Shown: positions 50,101-63,000, counted from the stretch's first letter. The stretch: DNA of 64,000 nt from Cyprinodon diabolis (GCA_030533445.1 CM060070.1:25036001-25100000), one strand, 5' to 3'. Notes: generated by a model from the sequence alone, not told the origin. Program-made: numbers and translations.

Positions 50101-53100
50101 ACATACAGAAAGAGGTTTTCCATGATGTAGTGGTAGTCTGGACAGTTACTGTCAGGCAGGTAACAAGCAGAGAAGACAATGATGGCGTTTAGGCCTTCAC
50201 CATAGTAACCTGATGAGAGACATCAGGAAGTTTTATTCTGAAAACATCTTTAAATCAAGGTTCAAAATTTCTCCGGCTGACACCTACCTCCGTGTGTGAT
50301 GACCCGGAGGTATGGTTTGATGATTTGCATGTCGATACGGTGCTCCTGCTCCCCGATAATAACCGTTCTCCACAGTCGGCCATTGTTTGCATTTCCATCC
50401 TCAGCTGGTGCGCCATGGCCGCCACCTGGACCTGCCTTGGCAGAAGCCACAGGCGTGTCATCTGGACAGGAGACAGGTCTGGGTTTTTGATTCTACAAGT
50501 GTTTCCATGAACTGCGCTGGCTGAAGAAGAAACCTGAGATTGTTCAGGCAAACTAAATTAATCTAGTTTACCTGAATAACTTTTCTGTTGACAACAAATT
50601 AATAGGATTAATTTTAATTGCTTTTGCTTCCTTTTCACCCAGAATCATGACGATACAGTATAATAGTGCAGGTTAGATGGAGCAAACTGGTGATAATTGT
50701 TGGTGCAAGAAGAATATAAAAGAACAGATCTGGGGAAAATAGCACTGGGACTTAAAAATTAACTTTATAAAATGTTTTGACCAGGTCCATGGTTTTGAAA
50801 ATCTTCAATGATCACTAAGAGTCTTATACATGAAGCAGAGGAGCAGGAATCAAATGTTATTCTGAAACAATTGCTGTAAACTCACAAACCTTTGATCACA
50901 GCAGTGCAACATATAGCATAAAAGCACTCCAAAAAACAGATTTCATAACTTAAAATCATGCAAAGGAATTGTAAATAAGCCAAAAAAAACACACAATCGC
51001 ACTTAAAAGAGTGCCTTATGTGATGTCACAAGAGGTGCACGAGGAAGCTCATTTTTAAGAGGGAAGATTTACTTAATAAATTGTTGATATATTTGAGGGT
51101 GTATGTGTCTGTATAGAAAAGCTGACACTCAAATGTGTTACTGAATTCTAAGCACTTTGCAATTTTTGTCCTTCTCTTATTAGCATTGCTCTATAGATGT
51201 AGACTTATAGCCTCTTTTTTGAGCATAACGATGTTAAAAACAATAGATGAACAGTGTTGGAAAGAGAAAATAACTGAAAATGTGAATTTTTTCTCTTTGA
51301 TTAGGTGAACAGCAGGAGGTGGTATTATAAAGCTCTCTTCCATAGGAAAACCTATCCTATAAATTAAAACCGTACATATGGGAATGTACCACTTACCTTC
51401 CCACTCCAAATCATTCCCATTGGTTATGAATTCCAGTGAGTCTGTTTCATCGGGTGTATCAATGTCATCCACATTGATATCCAAGTCATCTGGGGTGTCT
51501 AGGAAATCATCTGATAGCAGAGAGCCCTCACTTTGATCCAAGGACAGGTTCATCTCAGGGGCCACCAGTGTGCGGCGTTTGCGGTGAGACGAAGACACCC
51601 CACCTCCTCCTCCAGTTGGGCTCACGTGTAAGGAGTTAGGAGGAGCTTTAGCAAGAAATCAAAAAACAAATTTCCTTTATAATTTATTCCAGTAGTAATA
51701 TGCCCATATTAGCATGTGATATATTTACACTTACAGACTCTGGTATCCGTGAGACCACAGGAGGGGTCCATATCACCGTACTCTGGTAAAGGTCTGAAGG
51801 GAAAGAATGCCTGATTAGTCACACCAGTCTTAAACAATTCACTCATTAGTATTTGGGGTGATGCTTACTGAACTTGTCAAAGCTGGGAACATTTGGCTAT
51901 TATCCTTGAAAAGAAGAGATGCTTATTAAAATAAAAGATTTCAGGGTAGAAAATGGGGGAGGAGATAAGGAGATGAATTGAAGTAGAAGAAAGATGTCTT
52001 TAGACACAAAAAGAAATGTCCATCTTTATTCTATTAAAACTGTTTCTCTTTTTGTGGGGGTCCATGCCTATCTATAGAATCAAATATCGCTATGGTTTCT
52101 TAAAAGAGTACTTCTATCATTTTAAACTTTGGTCCTTGGTTTGTAAAGACTATGGATAAAGACTGTCATTGGGCCTCAAAGAGATTCTGGAAAACCGATG
52201 AGTGCCTATGGAAGGGGAACCAGTGCTTTGCTAACCCTGGATGAAGATATCGTTGAATGGTGAATTAATACTTTGATGATCTGTTACGCTTTCCATGGAG
52301 GAAGAAGAAATGGGTTCAACGCATAGGCTGAGGTCACTGAGGTAGTCAAAAAAACTCAATTTTGGCAAGGAGTCAGGAGTGGGTGAGAGCAACCATGAGT
52401 ACCTTAGGCCTGAGGATGCTGTCATGGCTGACATGCCTCTTCAACATCATGTGGAGGTCGGAGACAGTAACCCTGGACTGGCAGACATAGGTTGTGTTAT
52501 CCCTCCATAGAAAAAGGGAGACCACAGGGTGTTTTCTAACTATAGGGGGGGCACACTTCTCAGCCACCTCAAAAAAGGCCAATTTCATTTGACTGTGAGT
52601 TGCACCCCAGAAACAAGTTGTCGGTGGTAATTTACTAGGGTCCATCCGGTCTCATTACAAGCAGAGCAAGAGTTTGGTATGCATTTCCAGCATGAAGTCA
52701 GACCTTTTCCCTGTGCATGTTGGATTTCGGCAAGGATCCCATCTGTTACCAGTCCTGTTCATAACCTTTATAGGCAGGATTTCTAGGTGAAGCCAAGGAC
52801 CGGAGTGGTCTGGTTTGGAGACAAGCCTATTTTGTCCGTGATTCCGTAAAAGTTTAAAAACAATCCACTGGACTTGGTTTCCAAGGTTTGAAGACGTTTT
52901 GCCTTCCCTCCAGAAAGCTTTCCCAATTCAAATGTCAAATGGATGACTGAGAATCTTCATCAGCATATTTTGTCCGTGTTTTTTTTGTAGATACCTTGGT
53001 TCTGCTGGCTCCCTCCTGCCAAGAATAAGAGCATGCACCGTGTGGTGATTTGCAAGTGAGGGAGTACAAGTATATTGAGGTCCTCTTCACAAGAGAGGGG

Positions 53101-56100
53101 GATATAAGGCTGGAAATAAATAGTTGGATAAATAGTTTGGCTGCTGCTAAAGAGAAAGCTGGTGGTAAAAGGCAAAGCTCTCAATTCACTGGTTGGTCTA
53201 CATTTCTACCCTCATCAATGGTCATCAAACCTGGTTCATGATCCAAAGAACAAGATCCTGGACAAAAGGGACAGAAATTAACTTTCTCCACAGAGTGGCT
53301 GGACAATTCCTTAGTGATGGGGCGAGCAGCTCAATCATCTGGGATTGACTAGGAATAGAGCCGCTTCTCCTCCACTTGGAGAGGAGTCAGCTGAGGTAGC
53401 TTAGACATCTTTTTCAGATTATCCTTGGATTCCTCGCCTGGGAGCACTTCCAGGCCAAGGAGAGGATCCAGGACATAATGGAATGTCTATGTCTCTCGGC
53501 TGGCTTGGGTGCACCTCAGGGTTCCCCCAGCAGAGCTGAAGGAGGTGTCTGGCGAGAGGGAAATGTGGGAGTCTCTGCTGAGACTTCTGGCCCAGTCCTT
53601 GACAAAACAGAAGATATTAAGTACTAGTAAGAGTACTAGAGGACAAGAGGCGCTCGTGTCAGAGACCAAAGCTAAACCATTATAGGATGAAAACTAACAC
53701 TGCATCATTTCGGGTGTACGATTGCCATAGTAAAACAGCAGCAAAGATGAGAAGATGAGAGCTAACTAATAGAAAACCTGACAAAGTGTCTGCAAAAGAC
53801 TTGAAACTGTGTAGAAGTTTTTCCAGCAGCATAAAACTATACAGCCTGAATCCAGACAGGAATCTGAGTCAATAGTTAAACATTTGTGTCAACAGATCCA
53901 GTTTTTCCCAATCCAAGCTTTGGTAGTTTAACAAAGAAGGAGGTGCAGAAATGTCAGCAGGTTAGTATTACTATGGCAGAGACAAAAGGCTGGAACACAG
54001 ATAAAAATACCAATTTAAAGTCTTTATTCAAAAGAGGAGAAAACAAATACACTCTGCATGTTTTCATATTTTTATGTCTAAATATCCTTAAATACATATG
54101 ATTTTCTTTAACTTCATAATTTCTACTATGCATTGCTGTATTATATTAAACTATAATATAAGACATTAAAATTTATGGTAATAATGTGACAAAATGAGGA
54201 AAAAAATAGTTTTGCAACAAGCAGAAGAAGGACCTGTTTTTACGATTCCATCTGGATTTACCTCTAGCCAATTTTTATAATAAAAAAGCAAAAACATTCT
54301 GGATATCATTTGACAACATGATTGCCCAAAATACAGCTGCAGCTCAAAGAAGCAGGCCGGAGGCTCAGTCTAAACTCCCTGAGGTGTCCTGCAGTGCTTG
54401 CTGGTGCAACCCCTCCTTTGTCATGAATAAAGCCCTCTCCTCAAAAAATGAGGACACGCTGCAGGAGATTTAATTTCTTTCACAATGGCGTGGTGCTCTC
54501 CTTTCTTCATCATTTTGTTTGTGTCACCATTAGTCAATAAACTTGATAACAAGTACAGCTTACCTGCAGGAGAGAGAGAGAGATGCAGCTTTTGTGGGAA
54601 CCGATTCAGTTTAGCTTTTTGACCTCACACACCTCTATATTCAGTTTGCTGAGTCATTCCCTTTCCTCTTATTTTGCGGCAGAAACATTAAAGCAGAGCA
54701 TCCCTTGGTGATATGTAACTGCTGATTCCTATCACTGTCTGTGTCTATATGCAGCTAAAAGCTGCCACCATTTTCCTGGAGTGGTGTTGTTGATTTTTCA
54801 CTGCTGATGCATCACATGACGTAGCTTGAGACCATTTGCTGATGGAGCTGCACCTGCTCCCTTGCTCACTGCCTCCCTATTAGATGAGGAATAAAGAAAG
54901 AGGGAGGAGGAGGAGTGCCCAATGATTGATTTTAACCACAGTACCCTGCTACTTCAGTTTATCAATTTAAGTTCTGGATTTCAACCTGCACACATCAACT
55001 AACTTATTTTGCTTTATGATTTTATCAATAAAAAGCAGTTCTATCCGTCTTGTTATCGACTCTAACAATGGTCTGGCCGCCCCTGCTGAAGAAGCCCCTC
55101 TCATTAGAAAAGCAATGTAAGTTTTCAACATTCTGTGCATTTTCCCAAAAGTTTGCTCCCATGTCTCCATTGTGGGAGATTTGTTGGGATCATAACCAAT
55201 AATTGGCATTTTGACAAATTCTCTAACTTTTAGCAGTGGGTCTTTGTCCCTCCTCCAAGCTACCAAGGGGATCTTGACTGCTTGTTTTTTTTTCATGCTC
55301 TTCTTACCAAGCTTTGTCTTCATAAATGTGTCGTTTTGACATAATATTTCATTTTCATTTAATTTTTAGAAGATTTTCAACCCTTCCAATATTGTTTTAT
55401 AACATAACTAGTCCATAACTAGAACGGTCTAATTGTTATTGCTGACCTGTCTACCACATGTCTCCACTATTTGGAGGTATCAGGGTAAAGGGGTACATAC
55501 AGTTCATCTTACAGTTTTCCGACTTTTACATTTAAAAGTTATATATCATGCATTTTAAGCTTTCCAAAGTCAACTATGGACAAATATATGATGAAATATT
55601 GGCATATTTTTTTTAAGTAAAGATCAGACTCTTGCTTTCTGTGTTGGTTAATACATTTGATTTCCATTGAGGATTTTTGTGAGATTTTGTTGTCAGCGTA
55701 TTGAACTTTGTACAGAACAAAGTATTCAATGAGAATATTTTATGCCTTCAAATTTAGTATTATTAGTGGTATTGGAGTGTTCCCTTTATTTTTTGAGCAG
55801 TGTGTAAAGTCCAGAAAAGTTTGTATGTCTGCAAAAAAAAAAAAAACCCCGAAAAACAGTTTGGCATGCTAAACCTGATGATGTATAAAGATAATTTGAC
55901 AAGGTAAACTTCTCATATTTAAAGGTCAGTTATTGAAGCACCTGTTTACTCTTTCCCAGCCTGTTGCCAGGTTCACTAACGCAATTTTTTTTACCTTTGG
56001 CGAGCATTAGCAAGCAATTAATTTACCTCTTCAGATGAAAAGAGGCAAAATCTGCACAGCTTCTGAGCCGTTCTGCTTCTTTAAATGCATTTGGATCACA

Positions 56101-56436
56101 CTTTGACCAATGTTTAACCTCATTTTGCTTTTTATTGTTTCGTTTTGGCATAAATCTAAGATATTACAGCTGAGAAGAAGGCATTTCTCAGAGCTACCAT
56201 GGAGCGACTAGGACCTGGCAACACCTGAGCTCCATCTCACATGACTTCATCCTACTATTCCTATTGGTGTAGATAATAATACATATCTATAAATAAAGAC
56301 AGATGGATAATAAAATAGTTTTATAAAGGAATACTAAACAGAAAATACAAGGATCTGACCTTGGGAAGTCTTCATCCTGCCATTCATCTTTTACTTCCAT
56401 GTTCTCCATTCGAAGAGTTGCCTCTGTTGTGCCCAT
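47128..56436 (-). CDS. atcay: Caytaxin, eleven coding exons
   Basis: Coding exons (minus): 56360-56436, 51735-51793, 51397-51645, 50288-50461, 50107-50209, 49894-50025, 49446-49532, 47737-47835, 47511-47546, 47263-47331 and 47128-47155. They total 1113 nt, 370 aa (human 371), with phases closing throughout. The start [20 protein letters not shown] is diagnostic. Residues 66-118 hold [11 protein letters not shown] and the acidic [17 protein letters not shown] stretch. LEWEDD at 125-130 matches the kinesin-light-chain-binding WED motif. The BCH/CRAL-TRIO domain runs from about 155 to 325 ([61 protein letters not shown]). The last exon (RPKSMIVEQ) is the least certain. Caytaxin is a neuronal adaptor linked to Cayman ataxia and implicated in transport and glutaminase binding. 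The poly-Gly run at 57-61 is not in human. Confidence 0.96.
48091..48320 (+). mobile_element. tRNA-derived SINE in atcay intron 7
   Basis: A tRNA-like head has a box A (TAGTGGTTAGGGTA, 48111-48124) and a box B-like GAGTTTGAGCCCC (48149-48161), spaced as in RNA polymerase III promoters. A body follows and then a tail with AATAAAGTTCATTT. The same head-body-tail order is familiar from teleost SINEs. No clear flanking duplication was identified. Confidence 0.75.
52385..53615 (+). pseudogene. Decayed Rex3/RTE-like LINE in atcay intron 1
   Basis: Translating the + strand in pieces gives reverse-transcriptase signatures: a block with NYRGGTLL (52530-52560), then [18 protein letters not shown] (52705-52765), and after a gap [17 protein letters not shown] (53047-53100). 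A C-terminal part follows in changing frames to about 53610 ([28 protein letters not shown]). The YADD-containing part is missing: roughly 52830-52990 is foreign, another repeat with AAGACGTTTTGCC. Many stops and shifts make it dead. It is antisense to atcay. Confidence 0.75.
54967..55323 (-). CDS. Unassigned ORF of 118 codons in atcay intron 1
   Basis: An ATG-to-stop frame encodes a basic N-terminus ([16 protein letters not shown]) followed by [32 protein letters not shown] and [21 protein letters not shown]. It reads more like a real protein than the neighbouring AT-rich ORFs, with balanced composition and helix-like charged stretches. The frame stays open for some codons upstream. It lies on the same strand as atcay but matches no caytaxin exon. 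It could be an exapted or recent mobile-element or endogenised viral gene fragment, or a chance ORF. I recognise no family. Confidence 0.3.
   Translation of the reverse strand: MKTKLGKKSMKKKQAVKIPLVAWRRDKDPLLKVREFVKMPIIGYDPNKSPTMETWEQTFGKMHRMLKTYIAFLMRGASSAGAARPLLESITRRIELLFIDKIIKQNKLVDVCRLKSRT
55470..55812 (-). repeat. Tc1-like element end in atcay intron 1
   Basis: GTATCAGGGTAAAGGGGTAC, the CTGTGTTGGTTAATACATTTG block and the terminal GAGTGTTCCCTTTATTTTTT GAGCAGTGT resemble the end regions of teleost Tc1 elements. Two different Tc1 subfamilies may be mixed. No transposase frame survives. Confidence 0.55.
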
Positions 56437-59400
56437 CCCTCAGAGGGAATAGCACAGAACTGGATGAGTGAAGAAAAACATCAATTAATCTCCATCATTT
56501 ATGAGTTAAATGTGATTAAAGCAATTGTAAAGTCCAAGTGGAGAAACATCATGGCCTAAATAATCTGATTAAGGGTGGATTTTTATCAAATAATTGGAAC
56601 TCTTTCTTTCCAATTTAAAAAGGGAAAACTATTATGGATCACATGGTTTTCAAACGCCTGCCCACAGGAGTACATGTGAGGCACATGTGACAGACTGGGA
56701 CAGAACCTGCTTCCTGGGATCAACTCCTCTTAACCTCAAAAAGCACCGACAAACTTCCTCCAGTTTGGAATGTAAAAGGCCAGTGTTGAGCACCATGTAG
56801 GGGCTTAATTCCCTCTTTTTGCTCTCTAATTTAACACTTTCTTAACTTTTGATCCCTATCAACACTGGAGGCTTTACGTGTCCGAAATAATACTCAATCA
56901 TCTCTCCTCAAAAGGTTGGAAAGATGTGACATTCTGATGAAAGCTTTAGAAATTATTCAGTCTAATAACTGAATGCAGATTAGGTGGGTACAATAACAGT
57001 AATTCTAAGGCTCTGAATTCAGTAGATTCAACAAGGATATGCTTTAAGTTTATACATTAGACTTGTCTTTAAATCAACTAAGTTCTGATATAATACACCT
57101 ATAGAAAATGTCATGATTGTTTTTGTTTCTTTTACTCATTTTAGTATTTTGTTGTGAACTTTTTGATCAAATAAAATCTTTTTTCCAAAAACAAAAACTT
57201 CTGTTTACACATGCTTCCGATGACATCGCATAAGGCAGGGGTGCTCAAGTCCAGTCCTCAAGAGCTATCATCCTGTAACCTTTAGATGCATCTGTTCTCT
57301 AACACACCTGAATTCACAGGCTCAATCCACTCATTTAGCCCAGCAGAGGCATGGTAACAAGCCACTCATTTGATTCAGGTGTGTTAAAAATGGGGTGCAT
57401 CAAAAAGTTGCAGGATAGTAGCTCTTGAGGACTGCACTTGAGCATCCCTGGCCTAAGGCATCAAGAGTATTCACTTCCATTTTTTTCTTCTTTAATCAGG
57501 ATTATGTTGAGTACCTATATTCTGTATAATTGCAGAAAATGATCTATCTGTGAGTGAAAATGGGTTTGGGAAAATGGGAAAGTTACAACTTTATTGACCA
57601 TCTGTTCTCAGATGCACTGACTCTAAAAAATAAGGTTCTCATGCTCTTATATACATTATGCCTACGGAGTTTCTGCATTCTGGCAGACATTATTGGAGAA
57701 ACAGAGGCACTCAATCGTTTAAACAGATATAAAGCATTAGTTTGGGTTTCCAACTATATTACTGCACAATAAGCAAACCAGAGAGAGGATCCCTTTCAAC
57801 AACTCCTTATACCAGTGCCACTCAAGCTAATTGCAACACATGGGTTTTAACATCACAAATGTATGGGAAGATAAGATGACCAAAAAATATAAAATAACCA
57901 AAAAACAAAATATGCAGTCAACATCATGAAGACATTTTACAGGAATACTTAAACAATCATTATGATCAGGAGGGTTTTGATGAGACAATGTTTACGAGTG
58001 AAGGTATACTGAATGACATCTAACCCATAGGTGTAGGAAACAATTTCCAGTCTCTAATCATACATGAGATTGGTACATAAACGATGGAGAGCTCCATCCA
58101 AAGATGGTTGAAATAACATAGTTAGAATATATAGAGACAATTTAAGTTTTTGAAAGCAATGTAGATAAACTGATCTACATGTCATTGATAATATTTGTAC
58201 TTATACCGTCGTTGTATTGACTACCAGTGAAAGACCCCACACTTCAGTCCTTTCCTCTTTGAAATTCACCACAACCATGTGCACCACCTTTACAATAAAA
58301 TGTCTCCACTGTCTTTGTAAGTTCCCCCAAACCAAACTTCCCATTAAAAAAAAAAAAAGAATAACATCATGGATATTAACGTACAACCTACTGTTTGTTA
58401 TCAGTATCAGCTGTCTGTGCAACAGGCAAAATGCTAATTTAAGATGGTTAACTCACTTGGATGGAAAGATTTTCTCTCCAGGTCAGGTCTATGTCTGGGT
58501 GTCCTCTTCTTCCTCAGTCACATATGCAAAGATTTCAGGGTCGAATCTCCCATATCAGCCGAGAAGCATGGGTTGGTCTGTCTTTCATGAATATATATGC
58601 ATAAACATTCATGCATCGACACAGTCCTACAATGTCCTCAGTGTCAGCAAATAGCAGGAAGCAGGTGTCAGGAGACAGGGGGGACCTCTGTTTTGGATCA
58701 CTCCTCCTCTTCTCCAGCTTTGGCCACCTCTGTTGGAGAGAGATTGGCCGAGAGGAGTAAGTCGATAGTCTTTTTGCACCCTTCCAAGACAAAAAATTCC
58801 TTTAATGGGAATGCATCTGCTCTGGCACCGTGCACGTTCTCTCTAGCTCCCCTTTTTTTCTTCATGTAAATTCACATACATCATCACAATTTCATATCTT
58901 CCATATATTTTTCTCAACCATATCCAAAATCCTCCATGGAACCATTTTAATTAACCCTACGTTTACTTGGGGGAAACGAGCTTTGGACTCTGTGTCCTTC
59001 ACTCAGCTGGAAAATCCTGCAGTTGTTTTTTCTGCCATCCTCTATGTGGCTGCTGTTCCCTGGCAACAGCATCTCTCTCTCTCCACCCAAACCCTCTCCC
59101 CTCCCTCTCCGTCTCATTGCCCCAGTCTCTTTCATACACAGCACACAGCATACAGTTATTCATACAACATGAGGTATGCAGCACATTACCTCACTTTTGG
59201 CCAGCCAATCATCTCTCTGGTACAGTTGTTGTGCTTTGGGACTTCTCTACATATGTAGGCCATACCTTTATAGTGCATCATAAAGAGAGGTTTTCTTCAC
59301 TGGAATACAAATTTGAAATTTCCCTATGTTAAAAATGTAGAAGCGGCTTAAATTGTCTCTATTTCTTGTTAAATACTTTCCTAGTATATTACAATAAACC

Positions 59401-59957
59401 AAACACCTCTGATGTTATGTTGTATTGTCTGATAATGATAATTAATACAATAATCATACAAACGTAATTATTATGAACTGTGTAATAATAACATAATTAA
59501 TTAAAAATACAATAAAAAAATATAGAACATATGTCACACTAATGCATTAGTTGTCAACTATTAACATGCATTTGTATATTTTGATAATAAAACTTAAATA
59601 TTATGGGAATCAATATTTAAATTATATAGATATATTTATCTTTATTACCATGTATTTAATCTCCGTTTTCCAAATTATAATCATTGTCATGATCATCATT
59701 TCATATTGCTGTCCAGGCGAACAAAAAATCAGTTAAAAGTATTTATTTGATTCAGGTTTGCGACGATGTGAGTACTCTTCAAAGTACTTCCGTTTTCGCT
59801 TAATAAATAGTGCAGCATCATTTAAATGTTTAAAACAGGCCATTCAAATTCACAAACTTTATATATATAAATTTTTTAATTACCAGTAGTTTTCAATGTA
59901 ATATATTTACCAGGAAATAACATATGTTTGCAGTTTAAAGCCCCTTTTGGCGGTCGG
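56437..59957. other. Region between atcay start exon and zfr2
   Basis: It must hold the atcay upstream exon(s) and promoter, since no promoter-like sequence abuts the coding start at 56436, where an acceptor-like stretch precedes the ATG. A pyrimidine-rich tract at 59065-59125 and the more GC-rich area 58640-59120 are candidates. ORFs here show no family features. Confidence 0.4.
57236..57450. mobile_element. Palindromic hAT-like MITE with 8-bp target duplication
   Basis: Left end CAGGGGTGCTCAAGTCCAGT CCTCAAGAGCT and right end in inverse (AGCTCTTGAGGACTGCACTTGAGCATCCCTG) are terminal inverted repeats of about 31 bp. The flanking octamers are GCATAAGG and GCCTAAGG, matching at 7 of 8 positions. 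This is the expected hAT insertion signature. The inner part (ACACACCTGAATTCA versus GATTCAGGTGTG) is also partly palindromic. Confidence 0.88.
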
Positions 59958-59965
59958 ATTTGCAT
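59958..59965 (+). promoter_or_regulatory. Octamer motif in the zfr2 promoter
   Basis: ATTTGCAT, the POU/Oct-factor octamer, lies 108 bp before the zfr2 ATG in a G-rich stretch. No TATA box is evident nearby. Confidence 0.45.
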
Positions 59966-60072
59966 GAGTCAAAGAGAGGGGGAGGGGAACTATCTTGAAG
60001 TTAAGTTTCACGGCTTCGCTGCTGTTTGTCCCAGCCTGTGTGGACTGTACTGTAGCGGGGAGGTTGGCTAAA

Positions 60073-63000
60073 ATGGCTGCAAGCAACTATTTCGGCTTTA
60101 CACATGGTGCCAGTCCACAGTACAGGTATTTCACACCAAATGAGTTGTTGTCATTAATCTTTTAGGTCAAGGTTGTGGGTTTGTGGAGGATATTGCGGGG
60201 ACGGGGGTCGTCAGAGGGGTTGCCTTGACCCTTTAGAAACGGTTAGCTAACGTTAGCTAACCAGTTTGACAGGCCAGCGTTTATCCGACTTGCGGCTTGA
60301 CATTAGATGAACCTCAATTTGGACCTCCTCTGTGAAAGAACAGCTAAATGTGGCCCGTTATAATTTTTCATTTGGTGGTGTAGCGTGACATATCAAAACA
60401 AGTTAGGCGTATGCGGCTCAGCAACGCAGATGCCTGAGGCAGGTGAGGTTTTTACCGGCGTATGAGATTTTAGAGGTTTACAATCATCACTGCAGAGCTC
60501 TCTCAATAACCCAAAGTTTTAGCATATATGGAGTCAGGTTAATGCCTATAGGCCAGCAGAAAATCAGTTAGTTAGTAAAACAGCCTCCAGTTTTGTCTTT
60601 TGCAGGTTTTAATCAACAAATCCTCCTCAACCTGACAGGTAATCTAGTAAAATTAATTATAATCTGCTGTCAATTAGGTATGCTTTCCTTTTTCATCTAC
60701 TATTGTGGTTGAATTCCAGCCATCAGGGATCCGTTTTATGAGCTGTGCATCATCAAAGTTTGCCTCATGTTTGTACTTCACACCAGGATTTTTTTTTTAC
60801 ATGCATCACTGTAGTATGAACTATATTACCAGAGGAGTTCAATAAGTAATGCTCCTGACACACTTCCAGATGTTTGATCCAGCTGAAATTTTGCATGTGA
60901 CGTTATTTAAATCTCTATAGATTAAGTAGCAAATTGCAGCTCTGAGCTATTTGTGGTTTCTGACTTACAGGTGTCTGAACTGAGTAAAGTCTGAAATGTT
61001 GAGTGTCAAGCAGTGATCCAGTTTTTCTATTGGAAATTAAAGTAACTTATGGTTATGATGCCCATTATATGACCTTGCAAAGGGTTTTACAAGGTTATAT
61101 TATGGGATATTATCACTATAAGTTACTTTCATTTGATCAAAAGTCTCCCGTTTTGTCCATCCTTTCAAATTCAAAAACTCAGACTTGACTCAGTTTGAAC
61201 ACCTGTAAATCAGAAACCACAATTAGTTCAGAGCTGTAAATTGCTATTTAATCTATAGAGATTTAAAATACTTCACATGCAAAAGTTCATCTCGATCAAT
61301 CGTCTGGAAGTGGCCCAGGGGCATTACTTGTTGAACGGACGTTGCTTAAAGTGTACACCTGAAGCTTTAATATTGTTTAAGCACTTATGACTGAGAATCT
61401 TCGCCAGTTTTAAGCACACAATTAGTTTATTATTGTTAAGGGACATAACAAAAGTAGGCTTTGTTTATAAATTTGACACGAAAAGATAATCAACTGAGGC
61501 AAAAATCTATAAATTGAGTTTTATTTTCTTGGACATTTATTTGGTTATATCCTTAATTGTCCATAACTATGTCAGTTAGTTTTTAAATAATTTTATATTT
61601 AACAAAGAACTTTGTAAATGCACAATGTGAAATGATTGTTACTTGTAATTATTAGTATTACTGTTTCAGTGGACATAAAAAGCAACAAGTATTTTGAAAG
61701 TTATTTATGCCCTTCTTTCAGAGGTAAAATCTTTGTTGGCATGAATATATTTGATGTTGGAAGGACTCTTTACCATTACCTCAATCTTTAGCTGCTCCTA
61801 CAGATACTGGCTGTGCCAACAGCAAACATCAATATAAGCTTTAGTGAGAAGTATTTGGCTCAAATTAGAATATTTTATTAAAGCGAAAATTTTCAGGGGT
61901 AGGAAATATGAGGATTCATCTATAATTTGTGCCACCGTCATTTTAAGGGGTCTTGTTATCTAAGTTGGTACAATGGGTGTATCCTAGGCCTGCTCAATAT
62001 TAGTAAAAAATGATAGTTTGGCAGCATTGAGGGATATTGCTCTGGTTATTGGGTCGTATTAAGAACACATTTTCCTCACTTTTCTCTCTGTTTCTTCATC
62101 TCCATGTTATTTACACCTCCCTATAAACCTTTGCATCTAAATAGTAAAATCTATCAAGTGTGGGGAATTGAAGGCATTTTAAATGATTTATTTGCTTCAT
62201 TTGTTTTGTATATTGTATAATATATTTAGAACAGAAATAAAACACTGACAATATTTTGACAGCAAAAATGACAATCGAAGAGAGACTAATGCATATGGCC
62301 AGTTGAAAATTTTATTTAAGTTTATTTTTCTCTTTCTACTTGTTTGTAATCCATTATGTCTGATTAATAATTTGGAACATGTACATTGACATTTTTTTTA
62401 AATAAATTTCCTTATTTATTGATTTTTTAAAATTTAAATATATTCTTTGCACTGAAACAAATGCAATCTTAGATGTATTAATTTATTATGAAAATAAACT
62501 TTATCATGAAAATGATCAGAACTATTTAATTCAAACACAGCCAGTTTTTTATTTTTAAATTAACATTTTCTGTTAGCGTACATTTGTATTCAAAGTGACT
62601 TTTTTTTATTTTAATTTTTTTATTCTTAGATAAAATAATGAAAAAAAAATTAAAGCAGACGGATGGATAAGAATATAAATAAATAAAAACTCATATAGTG
62701 TGATGCTTCTTTTTCTTCTCTTCTATCATTTAGTACCCAGCCACCCACAGCTTACTCCCATCCCTCTACTGCCAGCTACAGTGTCCAGCAGGCTCCAGCT
62801 GTGGCCCACGCTGTAACCGCCTCATACTCCCCAGCTCCGGTCCAGGCAGCCCGACCAGTGGCCACAGCCCCTTATCCTGCCTATCAGAGCCACCAGGCAC
62901 CTCCAGATTACACCTACAGACAGCCAGATCCACCACAACCCACCACAACTCCACAGACGTACCAGGTATACTCAGACATGGTCAGTTTCCCTTTGCTTCT

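Noticed and set aside
50255..50551. Alternative minus-strand ORFs over atcay exon 4
   Set aside because: Only the frame reading [18 protein letters not shown] matches caytaxin and joins the neighbouring exons; the others are out-of-frame shadows.
58217..59332. Overlapping ORFs of 90-145 codons between atcay and zfr2
   Set aside because: They overlap on both strands, have no motifs, and lie in a pyrimidine-rich, promoter-like region; chance ORFs are the simpler reading.
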